Shown here: in pieces, positions 7,961 to 16,249 of the stretch
Position numbering within the stretch: the first letter of the stretch is position 1
How the letters are laid out: each line of letters starts with the position of its first letter
Origin: Planctomycetes bacterium B3_Pla
Lineage (GTDB): Bacteria; Planctomycetota; Phycisphaerae; Sedimentisphaerales; Anaerobacaceae
Direction of reading: 5' to 3'
Assembly (NCBI GenBank): GCA_005223045.1
Contig: NJBM01000024.1
Coordinates: forward strand, 1 to 64,000
Length of the DNA: 64,000 nucleotides
Notes under the pieces: model-generated
What the model saw: only the letters and a program-made list of their open reading frames with translations
The model's database searches: none
What the model was told of the DNA's origin: nothing
Made by a program: the position numbers and the translations under genes

Positions 7961-10165
7961 TTACAGGAGATTCATTCTTCTGCGAATTATCCATTCCAAA
8001 ACCAGAATAGCTACAAAAATAAGGATATAAATACACTTGTCCTGAATCAACGGAATTTCCATACTGACGACCCGGCTGAGAATCTGGCTCCTGAGAGTCC
8101 CGATCAAACTTTCAAATTCGGTTTCCGGAAAGTACATACCGCCGCCCTGCGAGGCCAGGCTGCTGAGAAAGGCATGATCCACTTCCAGATTCGCGCCTTC
8201 GTTCAGCTTAGTTCCGACCGCAATCGTCTTTTGGTAGGACTCCAGCACCTGCTCGCCAAGCATAGCCTGTAGCTCAAAGCGATATTGAGCACTCTTAGCA
8301 AATTCCATTTCCGCCGTGAACGTGTTTTCGCGCCCCAATACAGGCTCGACCGATACCGGGGTCAATTTTCCATCTACTTTCGTCTCGGCAGTTAGATTCA
8401 GTTGGCCTGCATCCTGGCGTCCGGCGATGCGGATCGTAGCTACGGCACTTTGGCCGGGATTGTATTGTTCCTGGTCCCACTTGACGGCGATAAATCGCTG
8501 GCCTTCTTCCCAGCCGGTCATGTTCTTGACGGTCTGTCGCCAGAAATGGCCGTGCGCGTCCTTGAGTTCATCCGAAACCTGCCGCCATTTCCAGAGCGTA
8601 TTCGTTGCTATAGCCATTGTCTGCCCCTGGCCGAAGCGTTGCATGGAAATTAACGGGACCGACCTGCCCGCAACCGAAGCATCGAGCAGTGTCACGGCGC
8701 CGCTCTTGAGAGGACCTTCGATATTCACACTTTCCACGGAAGCAGACTCTACCTGAGCGATGATCCTTGCGGTTTCGGCAATAATGCTGTTTCCCAGCGC
8801 CGCAGCGGGAACATCGACGCTGAATCGCCCCACTTGGAACGCCGACTGAGCATTATTTATGCGCCATGGAAACAGCGGCTCAATCGGTGTCCCGGCGTAA
8901 CCTCCCTGGCCGAATGAGTTTTCGCCGCCTAAGAATACGACCGCCCCGCCGTCCCGGACATAATCGAGCAAAGCATTCAACTGGTCCTGATGCCATTGTC
9001 GCGCACTGAACGAGCCGACGATGACGCATTTGAACAGATCGAGGACTCCCTTGGATTTTGGGAAGCCCGCTTCAAGCTGCTCATCGCCTTTCTGGCGGCT
9101 TCCCTGGACAACGAACCGCTGCTCGCTAACGCGAAACAGAGCCGTCAATTGGACTGACGGATCGCGGGCAAGCTCCTTGCGTATCATGCTGAAATCCCAG
9201 CCTAATTCCTGCGCAAAGAACAATACGTGCAGCGTGTCCTCGCGCACCTCTAAGTCGAATTCTCGGATGTTGTTCAGGCCGGACAGTTCGCCCGGCATGT
9301 TTTCAACGTTAATACGATACTGCTTTGTTCCAGGCTCGGACGGAGCCTGGAGAGAAAATCTTGCCCTTGTCTTGGGATTGTCAAAACGGACAAACTCAGA
9401 GCCGCGAGCCTGCCATTTGTCTTGCTGCTTTTCTTCGAGCCGGACTCGAACCATCGGCACTTGTGTCTCGAACTCTTTGGAGGCAAAGCGGGCTAAGATG
9501 TCGGCCGAAACTTCCAGCTTGCCGCCGGCCTCAACGATCGCCGGCGCGTCAACTTCGGTTATCGACAGATCGTTCCAGGTATCCGGAGAAGTTCCCAGGC
9601 TTGCCACGTGAAGCGGCACCCGTGGTAATCTCGGATCTGAAAGCAGCTCGTCGCCGCCGTCTGTGAGCAGGATTGCCGCCAGATAGTTTGAATCGTCCGC
9701 CTTACCAGCTATTGTAACGAGAGACTTCGCCAAATTCGTTCCCCGGACCTGCCCGGCAGATTGCTCCGAATCATCAGCGTCGTGCACATCCATGTCGAAA
9801 CGCAGAGTCTCAAAATCGACGTAAGAACGCAGTTGCCCGGTGAGGCTCTCAGACAGCTTTGAAGCCCTGTCGGCCCGGCTGGCTCCCGGCTCGTCCCGGC
9901 AATCCATCGACGAGGACGAATCGACCAGGACCATGATTTTTTTGTCTCTCTTTGGTTTTTGAATCACGCTTCGGACCGGATCGAAATAGGCCAGGATTAG
10001 CAGCAGTACGATCAGAACCTTTGGGAACAGCAACAACACCGTTTGCTTCAACGAGCGGCTCGCCCTTTGTCGCTTGAACAGAATTATCATCCAGGCGATG
10101 AGAATCAGAATCGTCGCCGCAGCCAATACCGGATTAAGATGTGTGCGCCATTGAAGCACTTCCAT
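7961..10165 (-). CDS. VWA membrane protein with amidotransferase-like domain, locus A
   Basis: A 734-aa protein. Two N-terminal membrane segments (about 12-28 and 42-60) are followed by a von Willebrand A domain whose MIDAS motif reads DSSSS (DxSxS) at about residue 82. Beta-rich domains follow, then a class I glutamine-amidotransferase-like fold around 360-420 (CVIVGSFSARQW...GGAVVFLGGENSFGQGG). A single C-terminal membrane helix (ILIFVAILVLEWIIRRR) anchors it. The ATG overlaps the TAA of the upstream BatA-like gene by one base. It is the counterpart of the 747-aa protein at 28341. Such proteins are typical companions of MoxR ATPases, which are thought to act as chaperones on VWA proteins. 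No specific substrate can be inferred. Confidence 0.85.
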   Translation of the reverse strand: MEVLQWRTHLNPVLAAATILILIAWMIILFKRQRASRSLKQTVLLLFPKVLIVLLLILAYFDPVRSVIQKPKRDKKIMVLVDSSSSMDCRDEPGASRADRASKLSESLTGQLRSYVDFETLRFDMDVHDADDSEQSAGQVRGTNLAKSLVTIAGKADDSNYLAAILLTDGGDELLSDPRLPRVPLHVASLGTSPDTWNDLSITEVDAPAIVEAGGKLEVSADILARFASKEFETQVPMVRVRLEEKQQDKWQARGSEFVRFDNPKTRARFSLQAPSEPGTKQYRINVENMPGELSGLNNIREFDLEVREDTLHVLFFAQELGWDFSMIRKELARDPSVQLTALFRVSEQRFVVQGSRQKGDEQLEAGFPKSKGVLDLFKCVIVGSFSARQWHQDQLNALLDYVRDGGAVVFLGGENSFGQGGYAGTPIEPLFPWRINNAQSAFQVGRFSVDVPAAALGNSIIAETARIIAQVESASVESVNIEGPLKSGAVTLLDASVAGRSVPLISMQRFGQGQTMAIATNTLWKWRQVSDELKDAHGHFWRQTVKNMTGWEEGQRFIAVKWDQEQYNPGQSAVATIRIAGRQDAGQLNLTAETKVDGKLTPVSVEPVLGRENTFTAEMEFAKSAQYRFELQAMLGEQVLESYQKTIAVGTKLNEGANLEVDHAFLSSLASQGGGMYFPETEFESLIGTLRSQILSRVVSMEIPLIQDKCIYILIFVAILVLEWIIRRRMNLL

Positions 10166-12318
10166 TATCCCACCCCCCCACTGACAAGAATCTCACGATC
10201 CGGCTCATTGAGAGTTTTTCCCATCTGTTCGCCCAGAGTAGTTTCGAGGGTGCTCTTTGGCTGTGTTGTACTTTCTGACTTGGCCCTGACGGGATTGGCC
10301 AGCCAGCCTTCTACGAGCAGCGCCAAGGTAGCCAGCAGAATAAGAGGCAGAAAAAGCTCGAATGTTCGACTCTGGCCGTAGTGATACTTCTCGAATCCTT
10401 CGGCTGGATCGTAGTCGACAATTTCGTGCGTTACTCCGCCCAAAGCAGAAACTTGCGAACCTTTCACGAATTGCGTAAGACCCTCCTTATCCGATGAACG
10501 CACCGACACGCAATATTCTCTGTCGCCCGATTGAAGCAGATAGACACCCGGTTTTGAAAACGCAGGCGTCTCGTTTGCCCGGCCTTTCCATTCAATCGCC
10601 TCGCCCGTCAGCGATAGAACTTCAACCTGCTGTCCACCGGTGTCAATGCCTTGCACGGACTGTCCGGCTACAAGCGATATCATCGAATCCTGTTCAACGG
10701 ATGTTCCTTCCACTGCCATGCTTTGCGCCATGACAACAATCAGCCCCGTCAAAGGCAGTGTATTCCATCGCGGGTCAAAAGCTGTGCCGCTGACATAGAT
10801 ATTCCCCGAGCCGAGCTTCTTGTGAGCCAATATTACTCTTTCAAAGCCCGTACCTAATAGCGGGGTGAATCCTTCGGACAACTGCAAGGGATAAAAGGTC
10901 AGAACGCTTGCATTTCCAAGCGGAACATCGCCCGTCGCTTCTCGAATCCTGTCCCAGAAACCGGATTCCTTCTCCAATACTTCTATCCTGGCGCCGCGAG
11001 GATGGGACATTCGAGTTTTCGTATTGGCTCCCAACCACGCCGGCGGGCTCCCTTTTGCACTGATTCTCTTGAGCGACGGCACAACCAGCAGATTGCCGCC
11101 TGCCTCCACATATTCTCTAAGCACGGTCGAGCCTTGCCCGATTTGCCTTATGTCTTCCCAGGCTGCGACGACAAGGATCGGCCTTTCATCCTGGGCCTGT
11201 GATATCTGGCCTATCCGCCCAAACTTCGATACCATGCCTGTGAACTGGCCGTAATCGTCCGGTGAAAAAGCCGTCGGCAGCACGCCGAATTCTTCCCGCG
11301 AACCGCCGAACAAAACCGTAGCGGTCTTCCCACAGAAGACTCCTATCCCCGCTTCATTGTCGGCAGAAAAACCGTCACCTTCGATCCATATCCTCACCCA
11401 GTGGTGGCCGGGAGCGTCCGGGCGTATTCCCACTTCGACTATCCGGCTCCTGCCCGGTTCGAGCACGACTTGCTGCGTGTTCTTATTGTCCCGGTTATCG
11501 ACGGAATTGACGCGAATATTCGCGGTTGCCTCCGAGTTGTTCCGGCACACAACCCCGATCTTCAAGAGGTGCTTCGGCAGTATTTTCCGCTGGGGCAACT
11601 GAATCGAGCTTATAGCCACGTTGGCTTGCTCTCGGCTCGCAGATTCTATTCTGTGCAGGAATACACTGATCGAGTCGTCTGCCGGTTCGACCTGTAAAGA
11701 CTCGTCGGCCCACTCGGATTCCTGCAGATCGCTGAATACATGCACTACTCCGCCAGGCCCGGAATCCGCCAGCAGGAGCTTGAAAGCCTTTGCAAAAGCG
11801 CCGCCGATATCGCCCGTAGCAGCGGTAGGCGTTATTTCGCCAAGCGAAGACAGTAAGGATTCTTTGTCGGACGTTAATGTGCCGCCGAACGTTACGGCGG
11901 GATCTTCAACTAATGTCACAACGTTCATCTTGGCGCTTTGGCCGAGTGAAGAGACAAGACTTCCGGCCCCTTCGACAGCCAATTCCAGCTTGGTTTTGTC
12001 GCCGGCGACGGCATCGCTCATCGACCCGGAATTGTCAACGACTGCGACCACCGAAATCTTGCCGCCCATCGCGGCGGCACTCTGAAACCGTGGCCGAGAC
12101 AGGGCCAGCAGTACCAGCGCGATCAACAAAACTCGCATCATCAGTAACAACAGTTGATGAATCTTGCGGCGAGAATTGAGCCTCGGATCGGTCCGATAGA
12201 AGAACATCAAAGTCGGAAAGAGAATCTGGTGTTTTTTTTGCTTGAGAAAAAAATGGAAGAGGACCGGCAGCCCCACCGCCGGCAAAAGATACAGGAAAAT
12301 GGGAGCGGAAAATATCAT
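10165..12318 (-). CDS. BatA-like VWA membrane protein, locus A
   Basis: A 717-aa protein. It starts with the double-anchor N-terminal domain of BatA-type proteins: a first helix (IFLYLLPAVGLPVLFHFFL), a basic stretch with HQILFPTLMFF, and a second helix (MMRVLLIALVLLALSRP). A VWA domain follows with the MIDAS motif DNSGS at about residue 94. The middle is beta-rich, with an amidotransferase-like section. A C-terminal helix (LFLPLILLATLALLVEGWLA) gives a third anchor. The ATG start overlaps the DUF58 stop by 4 bases. Paralogous to the 688-aa protein at 22563. Known family behaviour: membrane-bound VWA protein partnering a MoxR ATPase. Confidence 0.9.
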   Translation of the reverse strand: MIFSAPIFLYLLPAVGLPVLFHFFLKQKKHQILFPTLMFFYRTDPRLNSRRKIHQLLLLMMRVLLIALVLLALSRPRFQSAAAMGGKISVVAVVDNSGSMSDAVAGDKTKLELAVEGAGSLVSSLGQSAKMNVVTLVEDPAVTFGGTLTSDKESLLSSLGEITPTAATGDIGGAFAKAFKLLLADSGPGGVVHVFSDLQESEWADESLQVEPADDSISVFLHRIESASREQANVAISSIQLPQRKILPKHLLKIGVVCRNNSEATANIRVNSVDNRDNKNTQQVVLEPGRSRIVEVGIRPDAPGHHWVRIWIEGDGFSADNEAGIGVFCGKTATVLFGGSREEFGVLPTAFSPDDYGQFTGMVSKFGRIGQISQAQDERPILVVAAWEDIRQIGQGSTVLREYVEAGGNLLVVPSLKRISAKGSPPAWLGANTKTRMSHPRGARIEVLEKESGFWDRIREATGDVPLGNASVLTFYPLQLSEGFTPLLGTGFERVILAHKKLGSGNIYVSGTAFDPRWNTLPLTGLIVVMAQSMAVEGTSVEQDSMISLVAGQSVQGIDTGGQQVEVLSLTGEAIEWKGRANETPAFSKPGVYLLQSGDREYCVSVRSSDKEGLTQFVKGSQVSALGGVTHEIVDYDPAEGFEKYHYGQSRTFELFLPLILLATLALLVEGWLANPVRAKSESTTQPKSTLETTLGEQMGKTLNEPDREILVSGGVG

Positions 12319-13208
12319 CCGATTTTCCTCCTCTGCAGGATCGAATCGTAAACATCCATGCCGGTATCGGCGAAGATATAATCCGCGCGAATTCTCTGAC
12401 AGCCGGTCCGCAACTGGTCGAGATAAAGCCGCAATGACTCCAGATAATCTTTCTTGATCCGTCCGAAATCAACGGTCAGCTTGCCCTGGCCTTCCATCGA
12501 GACGACGTCGAGCAGTCCCGACAGCGGCATATTTACCTCGGTGGGATCCATAATATGAAACAATGTGACTTCTTTGCCGTCGTGGTGCAGATGGTTGATG
12601 CCCCTGATGATCTTTTCAGGCTCTTCGAGTAAATCGGAGATAATAATTACCAAAGCTCTGCCTTTGATGAGTTCGGCGGCATTATGCAGAGTCGCTTCGA
12701 TATCGCCTTCCTCTTTGCCTAATGTGAGATTCTCAAGCTCCAGCAGCATCGGCTTGAGTCTCGTGAAAGTGCTGGTCGGTTCATGGTAGCTGCGTATCTC
12801 GGTATCAAATGTGATCAGCGAAGAGGTGTCGCTCTGCTGTATCATCACGTATAACATCGCTGCGGCGAGATAGCCTGCGTATTCGATTTTGCTCATCGCC
12901 CCGCTGCCCTTGTAACCCATGCTGCCGGAGACATCGAGCATGACGTAGCAACGGATGCTGACGTCTTCGTGAAAGCGCCTGATGACGTAACGGTCGCTGC
13001 GCGCATAGACGGGCCAGTCAATCTGCGAGATCGGATCGCCCGGTATGTATTCGCGGTACTCGGCAAACTCCACCGACGAGCCGAAAGCGGGCGACCTGTG
13101 CAGTCCCTGGTTGCTGCCGTCCATAGGTCTGCGCACGCCGATTTCAATGCCGCGAAGGCGTTCGGCCATACGGGCTGGAAGATAGCGATATTCCTCTAAT
13201 TCACTCAT
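12315..13208 (-). CDS. DUF58 protein with VWA-type fold, locus A
   Basis: A 297-aa soluble protein. It carries the DUF58 signature EYIPGDPISQIDWPVYAR at about residues 53-70 and a MIDAS-like DVSGS at about 93-97. There is no signal peptide or membrane segment, so it should be cytoplasmic. DUF58 genes nearly always follow MoxR genes; here there is a 26-bp gap after MoxR, and the stop overlaps the next start (ATGA). About the same length as the DUF58 protein of locus B (298 aa). Probably an adaptor or client of the MoxR ATPase. Confidence 0.92.
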   Translation of the reverse strand: MSELEEYRYLPARMAERLRGIEIGVRRPMDGSNQGLHRSPAFGSSVEFAEYREYIPGDPISQIDWPVYARSDRYVIRRFHEDVSIRCYVMLDVSGSMGYKGSGAMSKIEYAGYLAAAMLYVMIQQSDTSSLITFDTEIRSYHEPTSTFTRLKPMLLELENLTLGKEEGDIEATLHNAAELIKGRALVIIISDLLEEPEKIIRGINHLHHDGKEVTLFHIMDPTEVNMPLSGLLDVVSMEGQGKLTVDFGRIKKDYLESLRLYLDQLRTGCQRIRADYIFADTGMDVYDSILQRRKIG

Positions 13209-13234
13209 GGACTCGGCCGGTCATAAACCTTGCT

Positions 13235-14398
13235 CTACTGGGACTCGGGCACCGTCTCCAAAAGCCTTGTGATGATCTCATCCGAATCGAGCCCCTCGCT
13301 GGCTGCGGCAAAATTTAGTATCAAGCGGTGGCGCATGACAGGCAAGGCGTATTTGCGAATATCGTCACAGGAGACGTTGAATCCCCCGTTGAGGACGACA
13401 TGCGCCTTGGCTGAAAGGAGCAGGGATTGTCCCGCGCGAGGCCCGCACCCGTATCGCACATAGTTCTTGACGAAATCGGGGACATCCGCCTGCGGCCGTG
13501 TCGCCCGGCATAATCTTGCCGCGTAGTTCGCCACGTGCTCGCTAACCGGGACCCGCCTGACCAGATCCTGGTACATCGTCACTGACTTTGCATCCACGAG
13601 GCTCTTGAGCATCTCGCCGTCGGCGCGGGTTGTCGTGAGCAGGATCTTCTGCTCCTGCTCAAGGTTGGGGTAATCGACTTTTACCAACAGGATGAAACGA
13701 TCTAATTGCGCTTCGGGCAGAGGATACGTGCCCTCGAGTTCCAGGGGATTCTGCGTTGCCAGCACTAGGAAAGGCGCAGGCAACATATACGTCTCGCCTC
13801 CGGTCGTTACGTGGTGCTCCTGCATAGCTTCGAGCAGGGCCGCCTGTGTCTTCGGAGGCGTGCGATTGATTTCATCTGCCAAGAGAACATTGGTAAAGAT
13901 AGGCCCCTTGTGGAACGTGAATCGCCGCTGCCGGGTTTCAGGGTCTTCCTCCAGGATGTTTGTGCCGGTAATATCAGTAGGCATAAGGTCGGGCGTAAAC
14001 TGAATCCGCTTGAAATTAAGGTGCATTGTCTGCGCCAGGCTCTGGACCATGAGGGTTTTTGCCAGGCCCGGGACTCCCAACAGAAGGCAATGACCACCGG
14101 CGAAAAATCCCGCGAGTATCTGCTCCAGTACATCCGTCTGGCCGACAATGATCTTTCCCACCTCACTCAGTATCGCGGTCTTGACCCTGGCCATTTTTTC
14201 GACTGCGGCGAGCGCCTCGTCATCGGAGAGTTCACGTCTCTGGGGCTGGCGGGAATCGTCCGGCGCTGCGTTTTCAGACGTAATCTCAAATTGGCACCCG
14301 CACCTGCAGCGGGCCTTCTTCCCCGGCGAAGCGTGGGTCATCCTGTATGTCTTGCCGCACTCCGGGCATTGTACCGTCGTCGCAATTCCATCCGACAT
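13235..14398 (-). CDS. MoxR-family AAA+ ATPase with N-terminal zinc ribbon, locus A
   Basis: A 387-aa protein. Residues 10-37 form a zinc ribbon, with CPEC and CRCGC as the likely metal ligands. A linker and then a MoxR AAA+ core follow: Walker A GVPGLAKT at about 138-145, Walker B LLADEINR at about 202-209, sensor region ATQNP. Family role: ATP-driven chaperone that remodels VWA-domain partners. The start at 14398 is supported by GGTGGAG 5 bases upstream, and the gene follows the DUF4159 gene by 11 bp. The locus B MoxR (346 aa) lacks the zinc ribbon, so this domain was gained or lost after duplication. Confidence 0.92.
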   Translation of the reverse strand: MSDGIATTVQCPECGKTYRMTHASPGKKARCRCGCQFEITSENAAPDDSRQPQRRELSDDEALAAVEKMARVKTAILSEVGKIIVGQTDVLEQILAGFFAGGHCLLLGVPGLAKTLMVQSLAQTMHLNFKRIQFTPDLMPTDITGTNILEEDPETRQRRFTFHKGPIFTNVLLADEINRTPPKTQAALLEAMQEHHVTTGGETYMLPAPFLVLATQNPLELEGTYPLPEAQLDRFILLVKVDYPNLEQEQKILLTTTRADGEMLKSLVDAKSVTMYQDLVRRVPVSEHVANYAARLCRATRPQADVPDFVKNYVRYGCGPRAGQSLLLSAKAHVVLNGGFNVSCDDIRKYALPVMRHRLILNFAAASEGLDSDEIITRLLETVPESQ

Positions 14399-14409
14399 AA
14401 AACTCCACC

Positions 14410-15981
14410 TTAATGAGTCATAACGTAAATGATAATGTTCATTCCCAGCCGTTGTGAGGAGACTGATTCGTAGCCTCTCATGAGCGGGTAATAGACTTCG
14501 AGCCAGCCGGCCTCAAGATCGTAAGGGCTGTAAATAACCCTAAGATCGCCGTCAATAGTAGCGCCCAACAGGTAGGGTTGATTTTTCAACTCGGGCTTGT
14601 TCTTCGTTAATGACGGCGAGTACCGCACATTTGAGACATCGAAGAGGCTGCTGTAAAGATCATTGTTGGTCGAGACAGGCTGTAAGCTCACATCCGGCAA
14701 CACTTTCCTCAGCTCACGTCGAACCGCTGCGTCGAATGTACCTAATCCCAGTCCGTTGTTAACCAGAAGCACGCCGCCATAATTCAGATATTGTTGGAGA
14801 GCGCTTACTTCACGCGGGGAAAAAGAGAAATTGTCCAGCCCCGTCAAATACAGAAACGGATACGATGAGAGGTCATCCTGTTGCAGGTCGATACCGACGC
14901 GTTTCAGATTCACTCGTACGGAGGTGTATCGCCGCAGCTTCATAAGCAATGCCGTCGCAGCGCCCGGATGTACGTTCCAGAGCCCGTCGTGCTTGATCTG
15001 AGCGAACACGAATTCATCCGTGGGCCTTTTCTGGTCGGCCAGACCAAAGACTTCGGGCCTGCCCTCGACAAGCCCGACCTCGGCGTAGCCGACTATGTAT
15101 GCCGCCAGATCAATCCCTATCTGATTTGCACTGTTGGTGTCGTAATACGCTGCCTGTGGGAGTTGCTTGAGTGTTTCGGTGTTGCGGTTCCATCCACAAC
15201 CCAGGCCGAATTTCGAGACGAGCACGCCGATTCGGCTGCCGACGTATATGCCTTCCATGAAGGGCCTGGAATTGCCCTTTGCACCGCGACACGTCACTTT
15301 GTTGATATCTACAATCATGTGATAGACCGGATGGTCGGCAGGGATTGTGCGAAAACGCGATTCAGGGAACGCCCGGAGGAAAACATTCTTGGCCGATTCA
15401 TAGAAATACGGGGACCCGGCAATTGAGTCACAGATAATCATGCCGCCGTTCAAGACGTAGTCGCGCAAAGCCTGCACATGCGAATCGCTGAGCTTCAACG
15501 TTCGCACACCGCTGAACAACAGGGCCGGCAGTTTCTTCGGATCATAGTGAAAATCATTGAGATTGGTGTTTTGCCAGTGATACTTCAAATCCATCGCCCG
15601 CGAATTCTCCACGAACTTCTGCGTGTCCGTAGGGCAAAGGTTCCAGTCGGCGATCTCCAAAGCCTTGCCGGTCGTATCGGTAAATGAGGCGGATTCTCCC
15701 CAGATGACCTTTCCGACCAGGCAGTCGGGCTGCGGCGGCTTCTTACGCTCGGTCCTTCGCAGAGGCGTCGCAGGCAGCGGAAGGGGCGGAAGTGCTTCAG
15801 CCGCATTGATGTTCTTGCGCGGAGCTTTCTTGGTCTCTTTGGTCCCCAAATACACGAACCAATCGTTCTCGCCGGCTTCACAGCAAATCCCCCCCGAAAG
15901 GGCTTGCATGGCAACCAGGACAAAGAAAATCGGCAATCGAAAATATGAATGGCTTGATTTGATTTCATCTATCGGCTGCAT
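14410..15981 (-). CDS. Exported protein with two tandem DUF4159 domains, first gene of locus A
   Basis: A 523-aa protein from ATG 15981. That start has AGGAG 8 bases upstream; the frame also opens at a TTG at 15999 that is not needed. A signal peptide follows (LPIFFVLVAMQALSGGICC). Two copies of a DUF4159-like domain cover about 90-280 and 310-523. Each has the amidotransferase-like pattern of a strand ending in LLFSGVRTL or FLYLTGLDN, then YVLNGGMIICD or YLNYGGVLLVNN. The second copy ends with the family-typical AGWLEVYYPLMRGYESV...GMNIIIYVMTH. The locus B homologue at 31447 has a single copy. It probably leads the operon behind the promoter at 16039-16067. Molecular function of DUF4159 is unknown to me. 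Confidence 0.85.
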   Translation of the reverse strand: MQPIDEIKSSHSYFRLPIFFVLVAMQALSGGICCEAGENDWFVYLGTKETKKAPRKNINAAEALPPLPLPATPLRRTERKKPPQPDCLVGKVIWGESASFTDTTGKALEIADWNLCPTDTQKFVENSRAMDLKYHWQNTNLNDFHYDPKKLPALLFSGVRTLKLSDSHVQALRDYVLNGGMIICDSIAGSPYFYESAKNVFLRAFPESRFRTIPADHPVYHMIVDINKVTCRGAKGNSRPFMEGIYVGSRIGVLVSKFGLGCGWNRNTETLKQLPQAAYYDTNSANQIGIDLAAYIVGYAEVGLVEGRPEVFGLADQKRPTDEFVFAQIKHDGLWNVHPGAATALLMKLRRYTSVRVNLKRVGIDLQQDDLSSYPFLYLTGLDNFSFSPREVSALQQYLNYGGVLLVNNGLGLGTFDAAVRRELRKVLPDVSLQPVSTNNDLYSSLFDVSNVRYSPSLTKNKPELKNQPYLLGATIDGDLRVIYSPYDLEAGWLEVYYPLMRGYESVSSQRLGMNIIIYVMTH

Positions 15982-16038
15982 AATTCTGACTCCTGTCAAA
16001 AATTATCCCACCGCTGGTTTTAGCGCCCTTCCCGGCAC

Positions 16039-16067
16039 ATTATAAACGATTTACGGACGATATTCAA
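16039..16067 (-). promoter_or_regulatory. Sigma70-type promoter for locus A
   Basis: On the minus strand, -35 TTGAAT (16067-16062), 17-base spacer, -10 TATAAT (16044-16039, perfect). This leaves a leader of roughly 50 bases to the DUF4159 start at 15981. It is the best promoter match seen for the eight-gene minus-strand operon. Confidence 0.6.
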
Positions 16068-16165
16068 GATTCTTTTCACCGAGTCATAGCTTTGTTGGGA
16101 TTTCAGCCCTGTATAAAGGATTTGGGCTGGATATCCCGGCCTCGGCAGGAGCATCGAATGCAACC

Positions 16166-16194
16166 TTGTAACTTGTCGGACCGTGCCGTATCAT
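16166..16194 (+). promoter_or_regulatory. Sigma70-type promoter for the sulfatase gene
   Basis: -35 TTGTAA (16166-16171), 17-base spacer, -10 TATCAT (16189-16194), about 50 bases before the sulfatase ATG at 16250. It is divergent to the locus A promoter, with about 100 bases between the two. Confidence 0.5.
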
Positions 16195-16249
16195 GAGCGG
16201 TGTTAGTCACAAGAATACCACGACAGCAAGTAACGAGAGATAATGTGAA

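Noticed and set aside
7703..8010. Plus-strand frames with CERSEAISN / SLRAKRSN peptides
   Set aside because: These are the translation of the 99-bp dispersed repeat, not a gene.
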